64,000 bases of DNA from Methylobacterium amylolyticum (GCF_030700245.1 NZ_JAUYZI010000008.1:62001-126000); one strand, 5' to 3'. Numbered from the stretch's first letter, positions 35,127 to 48,827 are shown. A program made the numbers and translations. The notes: generated from the sequence alone by a model not told the origin.

Positions 35127-35939
35127 TCAGGCCACGATGCGGCGGTAGAGATGCCACGTCGCGTGGCCGAGGATCGGCATGGCCACCGCGAGCCCGACGA
35201 ACAGCGGCAGCGTCCCGGCGACGAGGACGGCGGCGACGAGGACGCCCCATCCGAGCAGGGTGCGCGGGTTGCGCCGGAAGGCGGCCACGGAGGTCGCCAC
35301 CGCGGTGAGGGCGTCGACGTGGCGATCCACGATCAGCGGCACCGAGACGATGCTGAGCGCCAGCGCCAGCAGCGAGAAGGCGAAGCCCACGAGATTGCCG
35401 ATCACGATCAGCGCCCAGCCGCGCGGCGTGGTCAGCACGTCCGCTGCGAAGGCGAGGATGCCCCCGGGGGCCGCCCCAGGGGAGGCTCCTGGCGCTGCGG
35501 CGCCGTAGATCCCGGCGTAGAGCGCATCGGCCACCACGATCCAGGCCAGGAAGATCGCGCCGAGCAGGCCGCCGATCGCCAGCAGCGCCCCGGCATCCCG
35601 GCGGGCGAGGTCGCGGAACGCCGCGTTCCAGCCGGTGCTCTGCCCGAGTTGGCGGCGGCGGCTCAGCTCGTACAGGCCGACCGCGGCGAACGGGCCGATC
35701 AGCGCGAAGCCCGAGGCCAGAGGGAAGAGCAGCGGCAGCACGTCGTTGCCGAAGCTCAGCGTCGCCAGCACGAGGCCGATCAGCGGGTACATGAGGCTGA
35801 TGAAGACCACGTGGGTCGGCATCGCCAGGAAGTCGTCGAAGCCGGCGCGCAGGGCCGCCTTGAGGTCGTCCGCGCCGATGTCGCGCACGGCGAGCCCGGC
35901 CGCCGCGCGGCCTGAGGTGAGCGCAGTCAACGTGGCCAT
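35127..35939 (-). CDS. DUF2189 family integral membrane protein
   Basis: The 270-aa inner-membrane protein has about six hydrophobic segments. It starts with a short soluble stretch and then DDLKAALRAGFDDFLAMPTHVVFISLMYPLIGLVL, the opening of DUF2189 proteins. The family is annotated in places as cytochrome oxidase subunit I-like, but it lacks haem ligands typical of oxidases, and its role is unknown. A 9-bp inverted repeat lies 131-166 bp upstream of its start. Confidence 0.86.
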   Translation of the reverse strand: MATLTALTSGRAAAGLAVRDIGADDLKAALRAGFDDFLAMPTHVVFISLMYPLIGLVLATLSFGNDVLPLLFPLASGFALIGPFAAVGLYELSRRRQLGQSTGWNAAFRDLARRDAGALLAIGGLLGAIFLAWIVVADALYAGIYGAAAPGASPGAAPGGILAFAADVLTTPRGWALIVIGNLVGFAFSLLALALSIVSVPLIVDRHVDALTAVATSVAAFRRNPRTLLGWGVLVAAVLVAGTLPLFVGLAVAMPILGHATWHLYRRIVA

Positions 35940-36069
35940 CGCAACAACCCTCCCATGGGCGGCGCGCGACGATCCGTTTCGCGAAGAAGACCCGCACGGG
36001 CCTCGCGGCGCCTGTCGATCATCTGATGCGACAACGCGCGCCCGAGAATTGGGTTTCAGCAGGATCTAG

Positions 36070-36105
36070 GTACGATCCCCGGCCTCTAATCTTTCCGGAT
36101 CGTAC
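36070..36105. repeat. Perfect 9-bp inverted repeat, operator-like
   Basis: GTACGATCC at 36070-36078 and GGATCGTAC at 36097-36105 with 18 bases between. It lies between the prfC 3' end and the start of the DUF2189 gene. No T-run follows on either strand, so a binding site is more likely than a terminator. Confidence 0.6.
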
Positions 36106-36190
36106 AGGACAAAGATCTCAGCGCCGGACACCTGCCGCCGCGAAGCGGAGAAGCACCCCGGCCGGGAGCCCGGAGCCGTGCGCCCAGCGT

Positions 36191-37804
<1,614 letters not shown>

Positions 37805-37876
37805 GGTTCAGCTAGGTCCGCGAAGCGCTCGCGCCGAGCCTGTAACGCAACGGGCGGCGATGGCAAAAGAGGGGGT

Positions 37877-38935
37877 TCAGGCCGCCGCGGCGGCGAGCGT
37901 CCGCAGGTCGGCCGCCAGCGCGTCCACCCGCTCGGGCCGCGCGTCCCAGGCGAACATGAAGCGGGCGCCGCCGCCGATGAAGGTGTAGAAGCGCCAGCCC
38001 CGCGCCCGCAGGCCCTCCATCATCGCGCCCGGCATGGCCAGGAACACGGCGTTGGCCTCGACCGGGAACAGCGCCCGCACGCCGGGCAGGCCGGAGACGG
38101 CCTCCGCGAAGCGCCGGGCGCAGGCGTTGCCGTGCGCGCCGTTGGTGAGCCACGCGCCGCTCTCGATCATCCCGACCCAGGGGGCGGCGAGGAAGCGCAT
38201 CTTCGAGGCGAGCTGTCCGGCCTGCTTGCAGCGGTAGCCGAAATCCTCGGCGAGCTTCGAGTCGAAGAACACCACCGCCTCGCCCGCGTGCATGCCGTTC
38301 TTGGTGCCGCCGAAACACAGCACGTCGACGCCCGCCCGCCACGTCATGTCGGCGGGGGTGCAGCCGAGGCTCGCGCAGGCGTTGGCGAAGCGCGCCCCGT
38401 CCATGTGCAGCGCCAGCCCCAGTTCCCGGCAGGTCGCCGAGAGCGCGCGCAGCTCGGCGAGGCTGTAGACCTGCCCCGTCTCCGTGGGCTGGGTGACCGT
38501 GACGACGCGCGGGCGCGGGAAGTGGATGTCGCTGCGGTTGGCGGCCAAGCCCCGCACCGCCTCCGGCGTGAGCTTGCCGCCCTCGGTGCGGACGGTCAGC
38601 AGCTTGGAGCCGTTGGAGAAGAATTCCGGCGCACCGCACTCGTCGGTCTCGACATGGGCGGAGTCGGCGCAGATCACGCTGTGATAGGACTGGCACAGGG
38701 CGGCCAGAGCCAGCGCGTTCGCCGCCGTGCCGTTGAAGGCGAAGAACACCTCGCAGGGGATCTCGAACAAGGCCCGGAACGCGTCCGCCGCCCGTTGCGT
38801 CCAGGGGTCCTCGCCATAGGCCGGGGCGTGGCCGCGATTGGCCGCCTCCATCGCCGCCCAGGCCTCGGGGCAGATACCGGAATAATTGTCGCTGGCGAAT
38901 TGCTGCGCGCCGTCGGGCTGGGGGTCCTGTGCCAT
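37877..38935 (-). CDS. Low-specificity L-threonine aldolase-like PLP enzyme
   Basis: This 352-aa fold-type I PLP enzyme has the phosphate-binding [11 protein letters not shown] (about 67-77), an Asp in [10 protein letters not shown] (Asp179) and the Schiff-base lysine in CFGGTKNGM (Lys212). This matches the LtaE-like group that cleaves L-threonine or L-allo-threonine to glycine and acetaldehyde. Stereospecificity cannot be read. It could supply glycine, which is relevant because an amino acid:carrier protein ligase of a family that uses Gly/Ala is encoded in this window. It is divergent from rpsU. Confidence 0.88.
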   Translation of the reverse strand: MAQDPQPDGAQQFASDNYSGICPEAWAAMEAANRGHAPAYGEDPWTQRAADAFRALFEIPCEVFFAFNGTAANALALAALCQSYHSVICADSAHVETDECGAPEFFSNGSKLLTVRTEGGKLTPEAVRGLAANRSDIHFPRPRVVTVTQPTETGQVYSLAELRALSATCRELGLALHMDGARFANACASLGCTPADMTWRAGVDVLCFGGTKNGMHAGEAVVFFDSKLAEDFGYRCKQAGQLASKMRFLAAPWVGMIESGAWLTNGAHGNACARRFAEAVSGLPGVRALFPVEANAVFLAMPGAMMEGLRARGWRFYTFIGGGARFMFAWDARPERVDALAADLRTLAAAAA

Positions 38936-39156
38936 CCCGGCAACCTAGCACGGGACCGCCGCCCGCGGGCGCGCGAAGATGTTGGAACTGGCCCGCGCTT
39001 GGTGTAGAAGCCCCGCCAAGGCACGGCCTCCGTGCCGATTCGGATACCGATCGTTCCCGTCCCTCTCGGGTGCAGCCCGGGCGAGGGATTTTGTCGGTTT
39101 CCGCATCGGCGGCGGGCCGCGCGCGCCCCAAAGCCCAGGTCCAGAGGTCAAGTCCG

Positions 39157-39495
39157 TTGCAGGTACTCGTTCGCGACAACAACGTCGATCAGGCGCTCCG
39201 CGTCCTCAAGAAGAAGATGCAGCGCGAGGGCATCTTCCGCGAGATGAAGCAGCGCAAGGCTTACGAGAAGCCGTCCGTGCGCAAGGCCCGCGAGAAGGCG
39301 GAGGCCGTGCGCCGCGCCCGCAAGCAGGCCCGCAAGACCGCGATCCGCGAGGGCCTGATCGCCGCGCCGAAGCCGAAGCCCCGGGTGCCGGGCCGCGGCC
39401 GTCCGGGCTTCCCGTCGCCGTCCCCCTCCGCCGCGCAGAGCCAGGGCGGCAACGCCTCGGGTCAGGTGCCGGTGTCGCCGGCGCCCGCCGCCTGA
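39157..39495 (+). CDS. rpsU: 30S ribosomal protein bS21 with extended tail
   Basis: The 112-aa protein begins [40 protein letters not shown], matching bS21 throughout. The start is TTG at 39157, with AGAGG nine bases upstream, because no ATG fits the universally conserved N-terminus. Most bS21 proteins have about 70 residues. Here a basic helix is followed by a Pro/Ser-rich tail ([20 protein letters not shown]). bS21 helps initiation at the anti-Shine-Dalgarno region. A good terminator follows. Confidence 0.94.
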   Translation: MQVLVRDNNVDQALRVLKKKMQREGIFREMKQRKAYEKPSVRKAREKAEAVRRARKQARKTAIREGLIAAPKPKPRVPGRGRPGFPSPSPSAAQSQGGNASGQVPVSPAPAA

Positions 39496-39519
39496 TTCTT
39501 CGGGACCTCGGATCCCGGG

Positions 39520-39553
39520 AAGGCCCGGCCGCCCGCGCGGTCCGGGCCTTTTT
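39520..39553 (+). terminator. Rho-independent terminator after rpsU
   Basis: AAGGCCCGG (39520-39528) pairs with CCGGGCCTT (39542-39550), and the run of T bases starting in the stem continues TTT. It starts 24 bp after the rpsU stop. Confidence 0.85.
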
Positions 39554-39702
39554 CGTGCCGGCCGGCAACGCCCGAGACGATGCAGCCGGGCCACGCCCCG
39601 CGCTCCGCGTGCCGGGTCAACCTTGACGGCAGGGCGGCGGGACCGAATGGTCCGGTCGCGGCGGGACCGGACGGTCCGGCCGAGGATCGGCCCGGAGCGG
39701 AC

Positions 39703-40176
39703 ATGTCCCTGATCGCACGCCTGCGCGCTTACGCGGCCGAGGCCCTCGGCGTCGGCGCGCAATCGGGCGGGCGCGGGCCCGCCGACGACGCGCATCTGGC
39801 GGCCACCGCCCTCCTCGTCCACGTCGCCCGGGTCGACGGCATCCTGGCGCCGGCCGAGAGCGAACGCCTCGCACGCCTCGTGGAAGGTCACTACGCCGAC
39901 GGGCCGGAGGCGGCGCGGGCGCTGATCGCCCGGGCGACCGCGATGGACGCCGAGACCCGCGACGTGGCGAGCCTCGTCGAGATGATCCCGCACGAGGCCG
40001 ACGGCGCCGAGCGCGAGGAACTCCTGGCGATGGCGTGGTCCGTTGCGGCCGCCGACGGCAAGGTCGACGAGTTCGAGGAGGCGCTGGTCGAGCGGCTCGG
40101 CCGGCTGCTCGGCTTCGACGAGGCCGGCGTCGCCGCGGCCCGCCGGAACGGGCCGCGGCAGCCGGCGGGCGCCTGA
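39703..40176 (+). CDS. TerB-family protein
   Basis: The 157-aa protein has two copies of the TerB-type acidic helical motif: HVARVDGILAPAESERLARLV (about 45-65) and WSVAAADGKVDEFEEALVERL (about 110-130), each a D-G-x-(I/V)-x-x-x-E pattern. Members bind divalent metal and are linked to tellurite-resistance or envelope stress operons, but a solitary TerB such as this has no settled role. The ATG at 39703 has GGAG five bases upstream. It is followed by the LrgA/LrgB-like pair. Confidence 0.84.
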   Translation: MSLIARLRAYAAEALGVGAQSGGRGPADDAHLAATALLVHVARVDGILAPAESERLARLVEGHYADGPEAARALIARATAMDAETRDVASLVEMIPHEADGAEREELLAMAWSVAAADGKVDEFEEALVERLGRLLGFDEAGVAAARRNGPRQPAGA

Positions 40177-40191
40177 CAGGGCGGGTCCGCG

Positions 40192-40593
40192 ATGGTCGCC
40201 AGCCTCGCGCTGATCCTGCTGGCCCAGCTCGTCGGCGAAGCGCTCGCCCGCGGCGCCGGCGTGCCGGTGCCGGGTCCGGTGATCGGGATGGGGCTGATGT
40301 TCCTCTTCCTGCTCGCCCGCGACACCGCGCCGGGCCTGCCCCGCCTGCTGCCGAAGCCGCTCACCGACGGCACCCTGGAGGGGACGGCCCGGGTGCTGCT
40401 CGCCAACCTGTCGCTGCTGTTCGTGCCGGCGGGCGTCGGCGTCGTCGGGCGGCTCGACCTGCTGCGGGCGCAGGGTGTCAAGCTCGCGCTCATCCTGCTC
40501 GTCTCGACGGCCGCCTCCCTGCTCGTGACCGTGCTGGTGTTCCGCGCCGTCGCCCGCCTCGTCGAGCGGCGCGGCGGGGATCCGGACGCCTGA
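40192..40593 (+). CDS. CidA/LrgA family holin-like membrane protein
   Basis: The 133-aa protein has four hydrophobic segments and the family sequence VPVPGPVIGMGLMFLFLL. CidA/LrgA proteins are holin-like and work with CidB/LrgB partners, originally described in control of murein hydrolase export and more recently in export of small carboxylates. The stop overlaps the ATG of the LrgB-like gene (TGATG). Confidence 0.87.
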   Translation: MVASLALILLAQLVGEALARGAGVPVPGPVIGMGLMFLFLLARDTAPGLPRLLPKPLTDGTLEGTARVLLANLSLLFVPAGVGVVGRLDLLRAQGVKLALILLVSTAASLLVTVLVFRAVARLVERRGGDPDA

Positions 40594-41309
40594 TGGGCGG
40601 CGACTTCTCCCTCTGGGTCTACCTCACCGGCACGCCCCTGCTGTGGCTGACGGTGACGCTGACCGCCTACGTCGCCGCCGACCGGATCGCGGCGGCGACC
40701 AACCGCCATCCGCTGGCCAACCCGGTGCTGATCTCGGTGGTGTTCGTCGGCAGCGTGCTGGCGTTCACCGGCACCCCGTACCCGACCTACTTCGAGGGCG
40801 CGCAGTTCGTGCACTTCCTGCTGGGGCCGGCGACCGTGGTGCTCGCCATGCCCCTCTACGAGCGCCGGGCGACGGTGGTGCGCGCCCTGGTGCCGATGCT
40901 GGCGGCGCTGGCGGCGGGCGCGGCCACGACCCTCGCCTGCGTGATCGCGCTGGCGCGGCTCCTCGATCTGCCGGCGCCGATCATCGTCTCGCTGGCGCCG
41001 AAATCCGTCACGTCGGGGGTGGCGATGGGCATCGCCGAGACGCTCGGCGGCGACCCGACGCTCACCGCGATCCTGGTGATCCTCACCGGCATCATCGGCG
41101 CGATCCTCGTCACGCCGATGATGGAGGCCCTGCGGATCCGGGACATGCGCGCCCGCGGCTTCGCGGCGGGGCTCGCCGCCCACGGCATCGGCACGGCCCG
41201 CGCCTTCCAGGTGAGCGAGACCGCAGGCACCTTCGCCGGCATCGCCATGGGCCTGAACGCCTTCCTCACCGCGATCCTCGCGCCGCTGGCGCTGCACCTG
41301 ATGTCCTGA
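40593..41309 (+). CDS. LrgB family membrane protein
   Basis: This 238-aa protein has about seven hydrophobic segments and the LrgB signatures HFLLGPATVVLAMPLY, LAPKSVTSGVAMGIAE and HGIGTARAFQVSETAGTFAGIAMGLNAFLTAILAP. It forms a complex with the preceding CidA/LrgA-like protein, as in PlgG/LrgAB systems. The ATG at 40593 shares one base with the previous stop (TGATG), so translation is coupled. Confidence 0.92.
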   Translation: MGGDFSLWVYLTGTPLLWLTVTLTAYVAADRIAAATNRHPLANPVLISVVFVGSVLAFTGTPYPTYFEGAQFVHFLLGPATVVLAMPLYERRATVVRALVPMLAALAAGAATTLACVIALARLLDLPAPIIVSLAPKSVTSGVAMGIAETLGGDPTLTAILVILTGIIGAILVTPMMEALRIRDMRARGFAAGLAAHGIGTARAFQVSETAGTFAGIAMGLNAFLTAILAPLALHLMS

Positions 41310-41361
41310 CGGCGGAGAACCCGCGCGCGCGCCGCCGGGCGGTCCCCAAGTCCGAAAAGTG

Positions 41362-42459
41362 TCAGGCGGCGAGGCGGTCGGCGACATCCTCGGCCAGCGA
41401 CAGGCTGGAGGTCAGGCCCGGGCTCTCGATGCCGAACAGGTGGACGAGGCCGGGCAGGCCGTGCTCGGCCGGGCCCTCGACCCGGAAGTCGGCGGCGGGC
41501 TCGCCGGGCCCGGTGAGCTTCGGGCGCAGGCCGGCGTAGTCGGGGTAGAGCGCCCCGTCGGGCAGGGCCGGCCAGTAGCGGCGGATCGCCCCGTAGAAGG
41601 CCTCGGCTCGGCCCGAGTCGACCCGGTAATCCGGCGCCTCGACCCACTCGACGTCCGGCCCGAAGCGGGTCCGGCCGTTGAGATCGAGAGTGAGGTGGAT
41701 GCCCAAGCCCCCGTCGATCCGCGGCGCCGGGTAGATCAGCCGCGAGAAGGCGGGCTTGCCGGTGCAGCCGAAATAGTTGCCGCGGGCGAGGTGGAGGCGC
41801 GGCACCCGCTCGGCCGGGTAGTCCTCGGTCCGGGCGGCGAGGCCCGGGGCGCCGAAGCCGGCGGCGTTCACCACCGCGTCGAAGGCGATCGCGCCCGGCT
41901 CGGCCCCGCCGAGGCGCGCCTGCCACTGGCCGTCCCGCCGCGACAGCGCCTCGACCGGGCTGCGCAGCGCCAGGGCGCCGCCCTGGTCCTCGATCTCGCC
42001 GAGCAGCGCCAGCATCAGCGCGTGGCTGTCGACGATCCCGGTGCGCGGCGAGTGCAGGGCCAGGGCGCAGGCGAGGTTCGGCTCCAGCCGGCGCGCCGCG
42101 GCGCCGTCGAGCAGTTCGAGGCCCCGCACGCCGTTCGCCTCGCCCTGCGCGCGGATGGCGGCGATCTTGTCCGCCTCCGCCTCGTCGGCCGCGACGATGA
42201 GCTTGCCGCAGGCGCGGTGCGGCACGCCGTGACTCTCGCATAAGTTGTACAACCTGCGCGCTCCGTCCACGCAGTGCCGCGCCCGCAGCGAGCCTGTCGG
42301 ATAGTACATGCCCGCGTGGATGACCTCGGAACTGCGCGACGACACGCCGGTCCCGAACGCGCCCTCGGTTTCCGCGACGACGACGGCGTGACCGCGCAGC
42401 GCCAGCGACCGCCCAATAGCCAAGCCGACCACGCCGGCCCCGACGACGAGAACGTCCAT
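41362..42459 (-). CDS. L-2-hydroxyglutarate oxidase-like FAD enzyme
   Basis: This 365-aa DAO-superfamily flavoprotein has VLVVGAGVVGLAIGRSLA (FAD-binding, residues 3-20). It also has SSRSSEVIHAGMYYPTGSLRA and the C-terminal HLFGIESPGLTSSLSLAEDVADRL, all typical of the LhgO/L2HGDH group. It would oxidise L-2-hydroxyglutarate to 2-oxoglutarate. The closely related YgaF-like enzymes have the same motifs, so the exact substrate is probable rather than proven. The ATG at 42459 has AGAGGAA five bases upstream; an ATG at 42474 in frame lacks this. Confidence 0.87.
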   Translation of the reverse strand: MDVLVVGAGVVGLAIGRSLALRGHAVVVAETEGAFGTGVSSRSSEVIHAGMYYPTGSLRARHCVDGARRLYNLCESHGVPHRACGKLIVAADEAEADKIAAIRAQGEANGVRGLELLDGAAARRLEPNLACALALHSPRTGIVDSHALMLALLGEIEDQGGALALRSPVEALSRRDGQWQARLGGAEPGAIAFDAVVNAAGFGAPGLAARTEDYPAERVPRLHLARGNYFGCTGKPAFSRLIYPAPRIDGGLGIHLTLDLNGRTRFGPDVEWVEAPDYRVDSGRAEAFYGAIRRYWPALPDGALYPDYAGLRPKLTGPGEPAADFRVEGPAEHGLPGLVHLFGIESPGLTSSLSLAEDVADRLAA

Positions 42460-42822
42460 CCCGCTTCCTCTCATAGGGCCGCCCGGCGCAGGCAGCTCTA
42501 TCCCCTTGTACGACCACGCGGTTCCGGTCGACGGGCACCGATCGCCCTCCGGCATCGCGGTCTCGTTCGACTCGGAGTGAGTCCCGAATACCGCAGCGCA
42601 CGGCCAGGGACACGGTGGGCAGGAATTGCCCGTTGATCTTAAACTTCAATCCTAAGTAGATTAAATCGCGCAGTAGATGCATCCAGTGATTGTAACACCC
42701 GCGCGCCGCCGCATAATGCCGGCACGCGCTCCCGGTCGGAGGCGCTGTGTGGCCCTAAACGGCCGCCCGGATCGCTTCGAGACGTCACCGTTGCCTGTAT
42801 TCGTGAGCCAAGGAGACGACAG
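42460..42822. promoter_or_regulatory. Divergent LhgO-like / mucR control region with an AT-rich patch
   Basis: In this 363-bp stretch, 42636-42700 is strikingly AT-rich for this genome (GATCTTAAACTTCAATCC, AAGTAGATTAAATCG). MucR/Ros regulators prefer AT-rich DNA and often repress their own promoters, so this patch is a good candidate for autoregulation. An AAGGAG-type Shine-Dalgarno lies just before mucR. I see no small gene here. Confidence 0.5.
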
Positions 42823-43230
42823 ATGCAGACCACATCCCCCACCGTCGAACTCGCCGCCAGGATCCTGAGCGCCTACGTCACCAAGAACAGCGTGCCCGCC
42901 GGCACATTGCCGAGCCTGCTGCACGACGTCCACCGCTCGATCACCGAGCTGGACCGTCCGCAGGCGCCGCAGATCCGGCGGCCGACCGAGGCGCAGATCA
43001 AGGCCTCGATCCGCCCTGAAACCATCATCAGCTTCGAGGACGGCAAGCCCTACAAGGCGCTGCGCCGCCACCTCACCCTGCGCGGCCTGACGCCGGAGGC
43101 CTACAAGGCCAAGTGGGGCCTGCCGATCGACTACCCGATGGTCTCGGCCCATTACAGCGCCCGCCGCTCGCGGATCTCCCGGGAGATCGGCCTCGGCCAG
43201 AAGCTGCGCATGCAGCAGGCGGCGGAGTAG
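42823..43230 (+). CDS. mucR: MucR/Ros-family transcriptional regulator lacking zinc-ligand cysteines
   Basis: The 135-aa protein has the family N-terminus (ELAARILSAYVTKNSVPAGTLPSLLHDVHRSI) and the C-terminal DNA-binding domain IISFEDGKPYKALRRHLTLRGLTPEAYKAKWGLP. The C-x-x-C position of Ros reads S-F-E-D (Ser70, Asp73). His83 is kept, but the second zinc His is replaced (Arg/Gly). Zinc-free members are known in Mesorhizobium, so folding without zinc is plausible. MucR proteins are H-NS-like silencers that control exopolysaccharide, motility and cell-cycle genes. The gene is monocistronic. Confidence 0.9.
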   Translation: MQTTSPTVELAARILSAYVTKNSVPAGTLPSLLHDVHRSITELDRPQAPQIRRPTEAQIKASIRPETIISFEDGKPYKALRRHLTLRGLTPEAYKAKWGLPIDYPMVSAHYSARRSRISREIGLGQKLRMQQAAE

Positions 43231-43252
43231 GGACGGGACCGGCGAGCGGGTC

Positions 43253-43267
43253 CGGGCGAAGCGCCCG
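43253..43267. terminator. Short hairpin between mucR and the glucosidase gene
   Basis: CGGGCG-AAG-CGCCCG lies between the two converging stop codons. No T-run follows, so this is a weak candidate. Confidence 0.3.
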
Positions 43268-43269
43268 CG

Positions 43270-45930
<2,661 letters not shown>

Positions 45931-46130
45931 GCGCCCGCCGCTCCCACCCTGGAAACCGTCGCGCGGGGCGCTTGGCGCCCGGACCCGCCGGAACCGGCGC
46001 AGCGGCGCCGGCCCGCGACTGTAGCCCGGCATAAGCTGAGCTGTTAAGAGGAAAGCCCCACGTTGCATCTCGATCGGATGCAGGGCACGCGTGTCGTGCA
46101 GCGAGGAATGCCCCCGCCCCCGTGGCGGCG

Positions 46131-47318
46131 ATGGACCCGGCAGGAGACGGATCGCGAGCGGTGCCGCGCCTCGACCCACCCACGCTGCTGACGGTGAGCT
46201 TCGTGACGACCTTCCTGGTCGGCACCCTGTTCCTGCTGTCGTGGCGGCAGGCTCCGGCGGTGCGGGCGCTGGCGCTGTGGGGAGTGGCCCATCTGGCGGG
46301 ATCGCTCGCCTCCGCCGGCCTCGCCCTGCGCGGCCTGATCCCGGACCTCGTCTCGATCGGCGCGGCCAACGCGGTGATGCTCGCCGCCTACGGGCTGATC
46401 TGGAGCGGGGTGCGGGTGTTCGAGGGGCGCGCCGCGCGCCCCGGGATCGCCCTGTCCGGCGCGGCCCTGTGGTGCGCGCTCTGCCTCGTTCCGGCCTTCT
46501 ACGGATCGATCGCGGCGCGGATCGCGTTCGCCTCGGCCGCGGCGGGCCTGTTCTGCTGCGCCTCCGCCTACGAGATCTGGCGTGGCCGCGGCGAGCGCCT
46601 CGCCTCCCGCTGGCCGGCCTTCGGCCTGCTCGCCCTCTACGGCGCCTGCTACCTAGTCCGGATCCCGGCGAGCGTGATCGCGCCCGTGCCCGGCGACCGG
46701 CCGCCCCTCGACTCGCCCTGGGTGACGATCCTGTGCTTGGCGGCGATGCTGTTCTCGATCGCCTGCGCCTTCACCTTCATGGGCCTGATCAAGGAGCGGG
46801 CCGAGCGCGAGCAGCGCCTCGCCGCCCGCACCGACCCGCTCACCGGGGTCTGCAATCGGCGCGCCTTCGTCGAGGGGGCCGAGGCCGTGCTCGCCGCCCG
46901 CGGGCGAGGGGCCCTGCTGCTGTTCGATCTCGACCGGTTCAAGGCGATCAACGACACCCACGGCCACGCCGTCGGCGACGCGGTCCTCGTCGGCTTCTGC
47001 ACCGTCGCGGCGGCGCTGCTGCCGCCGGGGACCCTGCTCGGCCGCCTCGGCGGCGAGGAATTCGCCTGCCTCCTCGCTGCCGCGTCGCCCGCGGAGGCGC
47101 ACGCACGGGCCGACCAGGTGCGGCGGACCTTCGCGGCGCTGGGCGTCCCGCAATTGCCGGATCTCCGCCTCGGCGTCAGCGTCGGCGTCGCCGAGATCCG
47201 GGAGGGGTGCGGCTTCGACGGGCTGATGCAGCGGGCCGACGCGGCGCTCTACGCCGCGAAGGCCAACGGGCGCGACCGAGTCGAGATGGCCGCGCCCGCG
47301 CTGGTGCGGGTGGCCTGA
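46131..47318 (+). CDS. Membrane diguanylate cyclase (7-TM sensor plus GGDEF)
   Basis: This 395-aa protein has seven hydrophobic segments in the first 220 residues, a short linker (GLIKERAEREQRLAARTDPLTG) and a GGDEF domain with LLLFDLDRFKAINDTHGHAVGDAVL and active-site GGEEF. It should make c-di-GMP. The RxxD inhibitory site normally five residues before GGEEF is absent (LPPGTLLGRLGGEEF), so product inhibition is unlikely. ATG at 46131 is used; GTG codons at 46122 and near 46158 are alternatives. It converges with the chemoreceptor gene, and a link to motility through c-di-GMP is plausible. Confidence 0.9.
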   Translation: MDPAGDGSRAVPRLDPPTLLTVSFVTTFLVGTLFLLSWRQAPAVRALALWGVAHLAGSLASAGLALRGLIPDLVSIGAANAVMLAAYGLIWSGVRVFEGRAARPGIALSGAALWCALCLVPAFYGSIAARIAFASAAAGLFCCASAYEIWRGRGERLASRWPAFGLLALYGACYLVRIPASVIAPVPGDRPPLDSPWVTILCLAAMLFSIACAFTFMGLIKERAEREQRLAARTDPLTGVCNRRAFVEGAEAVLAARGRGALLLFDLDRFKAINDTHGHAVGDAVLVGFCTVAAALLPPGTLLGRLGGEEFACLLAAASPAEAHARADQVRRTFAALGVPQLPDLRLGVSVGVAEIREGCGFDGLMQRADAALYAAKANGRDRVEMAAPALVRVA

Positions 47319-47351
47319 CGGCGGCGCGGGCTGTCGGAGACTGGCCCGCCT

Positions 47352-48827
47352 CTACACCAGGGCCCGGGCCGCCGCGGAGACCTTGCGCACGGAGGCGTCG
47401 ACGTCGCCCGCGGCGCGGGTGATCTCGGTGATCGCGGTTCGGACCACGTCCACGCCCGTGGCCGCCGACTGCATGTTCGCGGTCACGTCCCGGGTCACCG
47501 CCGTCTGCTCGGTGACCGCGGAGGACACGCTGAGCGAGATCTCGCTGAGCTGCGTGATCGTCCGGCGGATCGTCTCGATCGACTCGACCGCCCGCCCGGT
47601 CTCGTTCTGAACCGCCGAGATGTGGGTGCCGATCTCCTCGGTGGCGCGCGCCGACTGGGCCGCCAGGGTCTTGACCTCCGCGGCCACCACCGCGAACCCC
47701 TTGCCCGCCGCCCCGGCCCGGGCCGCCTCGATCGTGGCGTTGAGGGCGAGCAGGTTGGTCTGGTCGGCGATCGACCGGATCAGGTTCACCGCCGCGCCGA
47801 TCCGCTCGGCCGCGCCGGTCAGGCCCACGACGATCGCGCCCGCCTCCTCGGCACGGACCACCGCGTCGTCGGAGGCGGTCTTCGCCTGGAGCGCGTGGCG
47901 ACCGAGTTCCTCGATCGAGGCCGTGAACTCCTCGGAGGCCGCGGCGACCGCCTGGACGTTGCCGGCGGTCTGGACCGCGGACGCCGCCGTCTCGGCGATC
48001 TGCCGGCTGACGCCGGCCATCACCTCGGTGATCGCCTGGATGTCGGTGTCGATCGCGCGCTGGCCCTCGGCCCGGCGCAGGCGGTCCTCGACCTGGGCGG
48101 TGACGTCGGTGGCGAACTTGACGACCGCGAAGGGCTTGCCCTGCGCGTCCAGCAGCGGGTTGTAGGCGCCGAAGATCCAGATCTCCCGGCCGCCCTTGCC
48201 GATCCGCCGGAACTCGCCGGCCTGATAACGGCCGTCCTTGAGGGCCCGCCAGAAGGCGGCGTAATCCGCGTGGGCCGCGGCCTCCGGCGCCATGAACAGG
48301 CTGTGGTTGCGGCCGCGCACCTCGTCGAGGGTGTAGCCCATCGTCTTGAGGAAGTTGTCGTTGGCATCGGTGATCGTGCCATCGAGGTCGAAGCGGATCA
48401 CCGCCTGCGAGCGGTCGAGGGCCGCAGCCTGCCCCGCGAACAGCGCGTCCCGGTGTTTGCGCTCGGTGATGTCGGTGGCGAACTTGACCACCTTCACCGG
48501 CTTGCCGCGTCGGTCGAGCACCGGGTTGTACGAGGCCTGGATCCAGACGTGCCGGCCGTCCTTGGCCACGCGCAGGAACTCCCGGGCAGCGTGGCGACCG
48601 GCCCGCAGCCCGTCCCAGAAAGCCGCGTATTCGGGGGCCTCGCGCTCCGCCTTCGTCACGAACAGGCGGTGATGCTGGCCGCGCACCTCGGCGAGGGTGT
48701 AACCGACGAGGTCGAGGAACAGGGCGTTGGCATCCGTGACGCGGCCTTCGAGGTCGAACTCGATCCGACCCATCGACGTATCAATCGCCGCGAGCAACGC
48801 ATCGCCATTGCGTGCACCGAACATCAT
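47352..48827 (-). CDS. Soluble PAS-PAS methyl-accepting chemotaxis protein
   Basis: This 491-aa receptor has two PAS domains in tandem, each ending in a PAC block ([15 protein letters not shown] and [15 protein letters not shown]). The MCP signalling domain has the conserved hairpin [39 protein letters not shown]. There is no transmembrane segment or HAMP domain, so it is cytoplasmic, probably sensing redox or a bound ligand. No C-terminal CheR/CheB pentapeptide is seen. Of several in-frame starts, the ATG at 48827 is chosen because GGAG lies six bases before it. Confidence 0.92.
   Translation of the reverse strand: MMFGARNGDALLAAIDTSMGRIEFDLEGRVTDANALFLDLVGYTLAEVRGQHHRLFVTKAEREAPEYAAFWDGLRAGRHAAREFLRVAKDGRHVWIQASYNPVLDRRGKPVKVVKFATDITERKHRDALFAGQAAALDRSQAVIRFDLDGTITDANDNFLKTMGYTLDEVRGRNHSLFMAPEAAAHADYAAFWRALKDGRYQAGEFRRIGKGGREIWIFGAYNPLLDAQGKPFAVVKFATDVTAQVEDRLRRAEGQRAIDTDIQAITEVMAGVSRQIAETAASAVQTAGNVQAVAAASEEFTASIEELGRHALQAKTASDDAVVRAEEAGAIVVGLTGAAERIGAAVNLIRSIADQTNLLALNATIEAARAGAAGKGFAVVAAEVKTLAAQSARATEEIGTHISAVQNETGRAVESIETIRRTITQLSEISLSVSSAVTEQTAVTRDVTANMQSAATGVDVVRTAITEITRAAGDVDASVRKVSAAARALV

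Noticed and set aside
36070..36105. Inverted repeat as a lux-type box or a terminator
   Set aside because: The sequence and 18-bp spacing do not match lux/las boxes, and there is no T-run on either strand.
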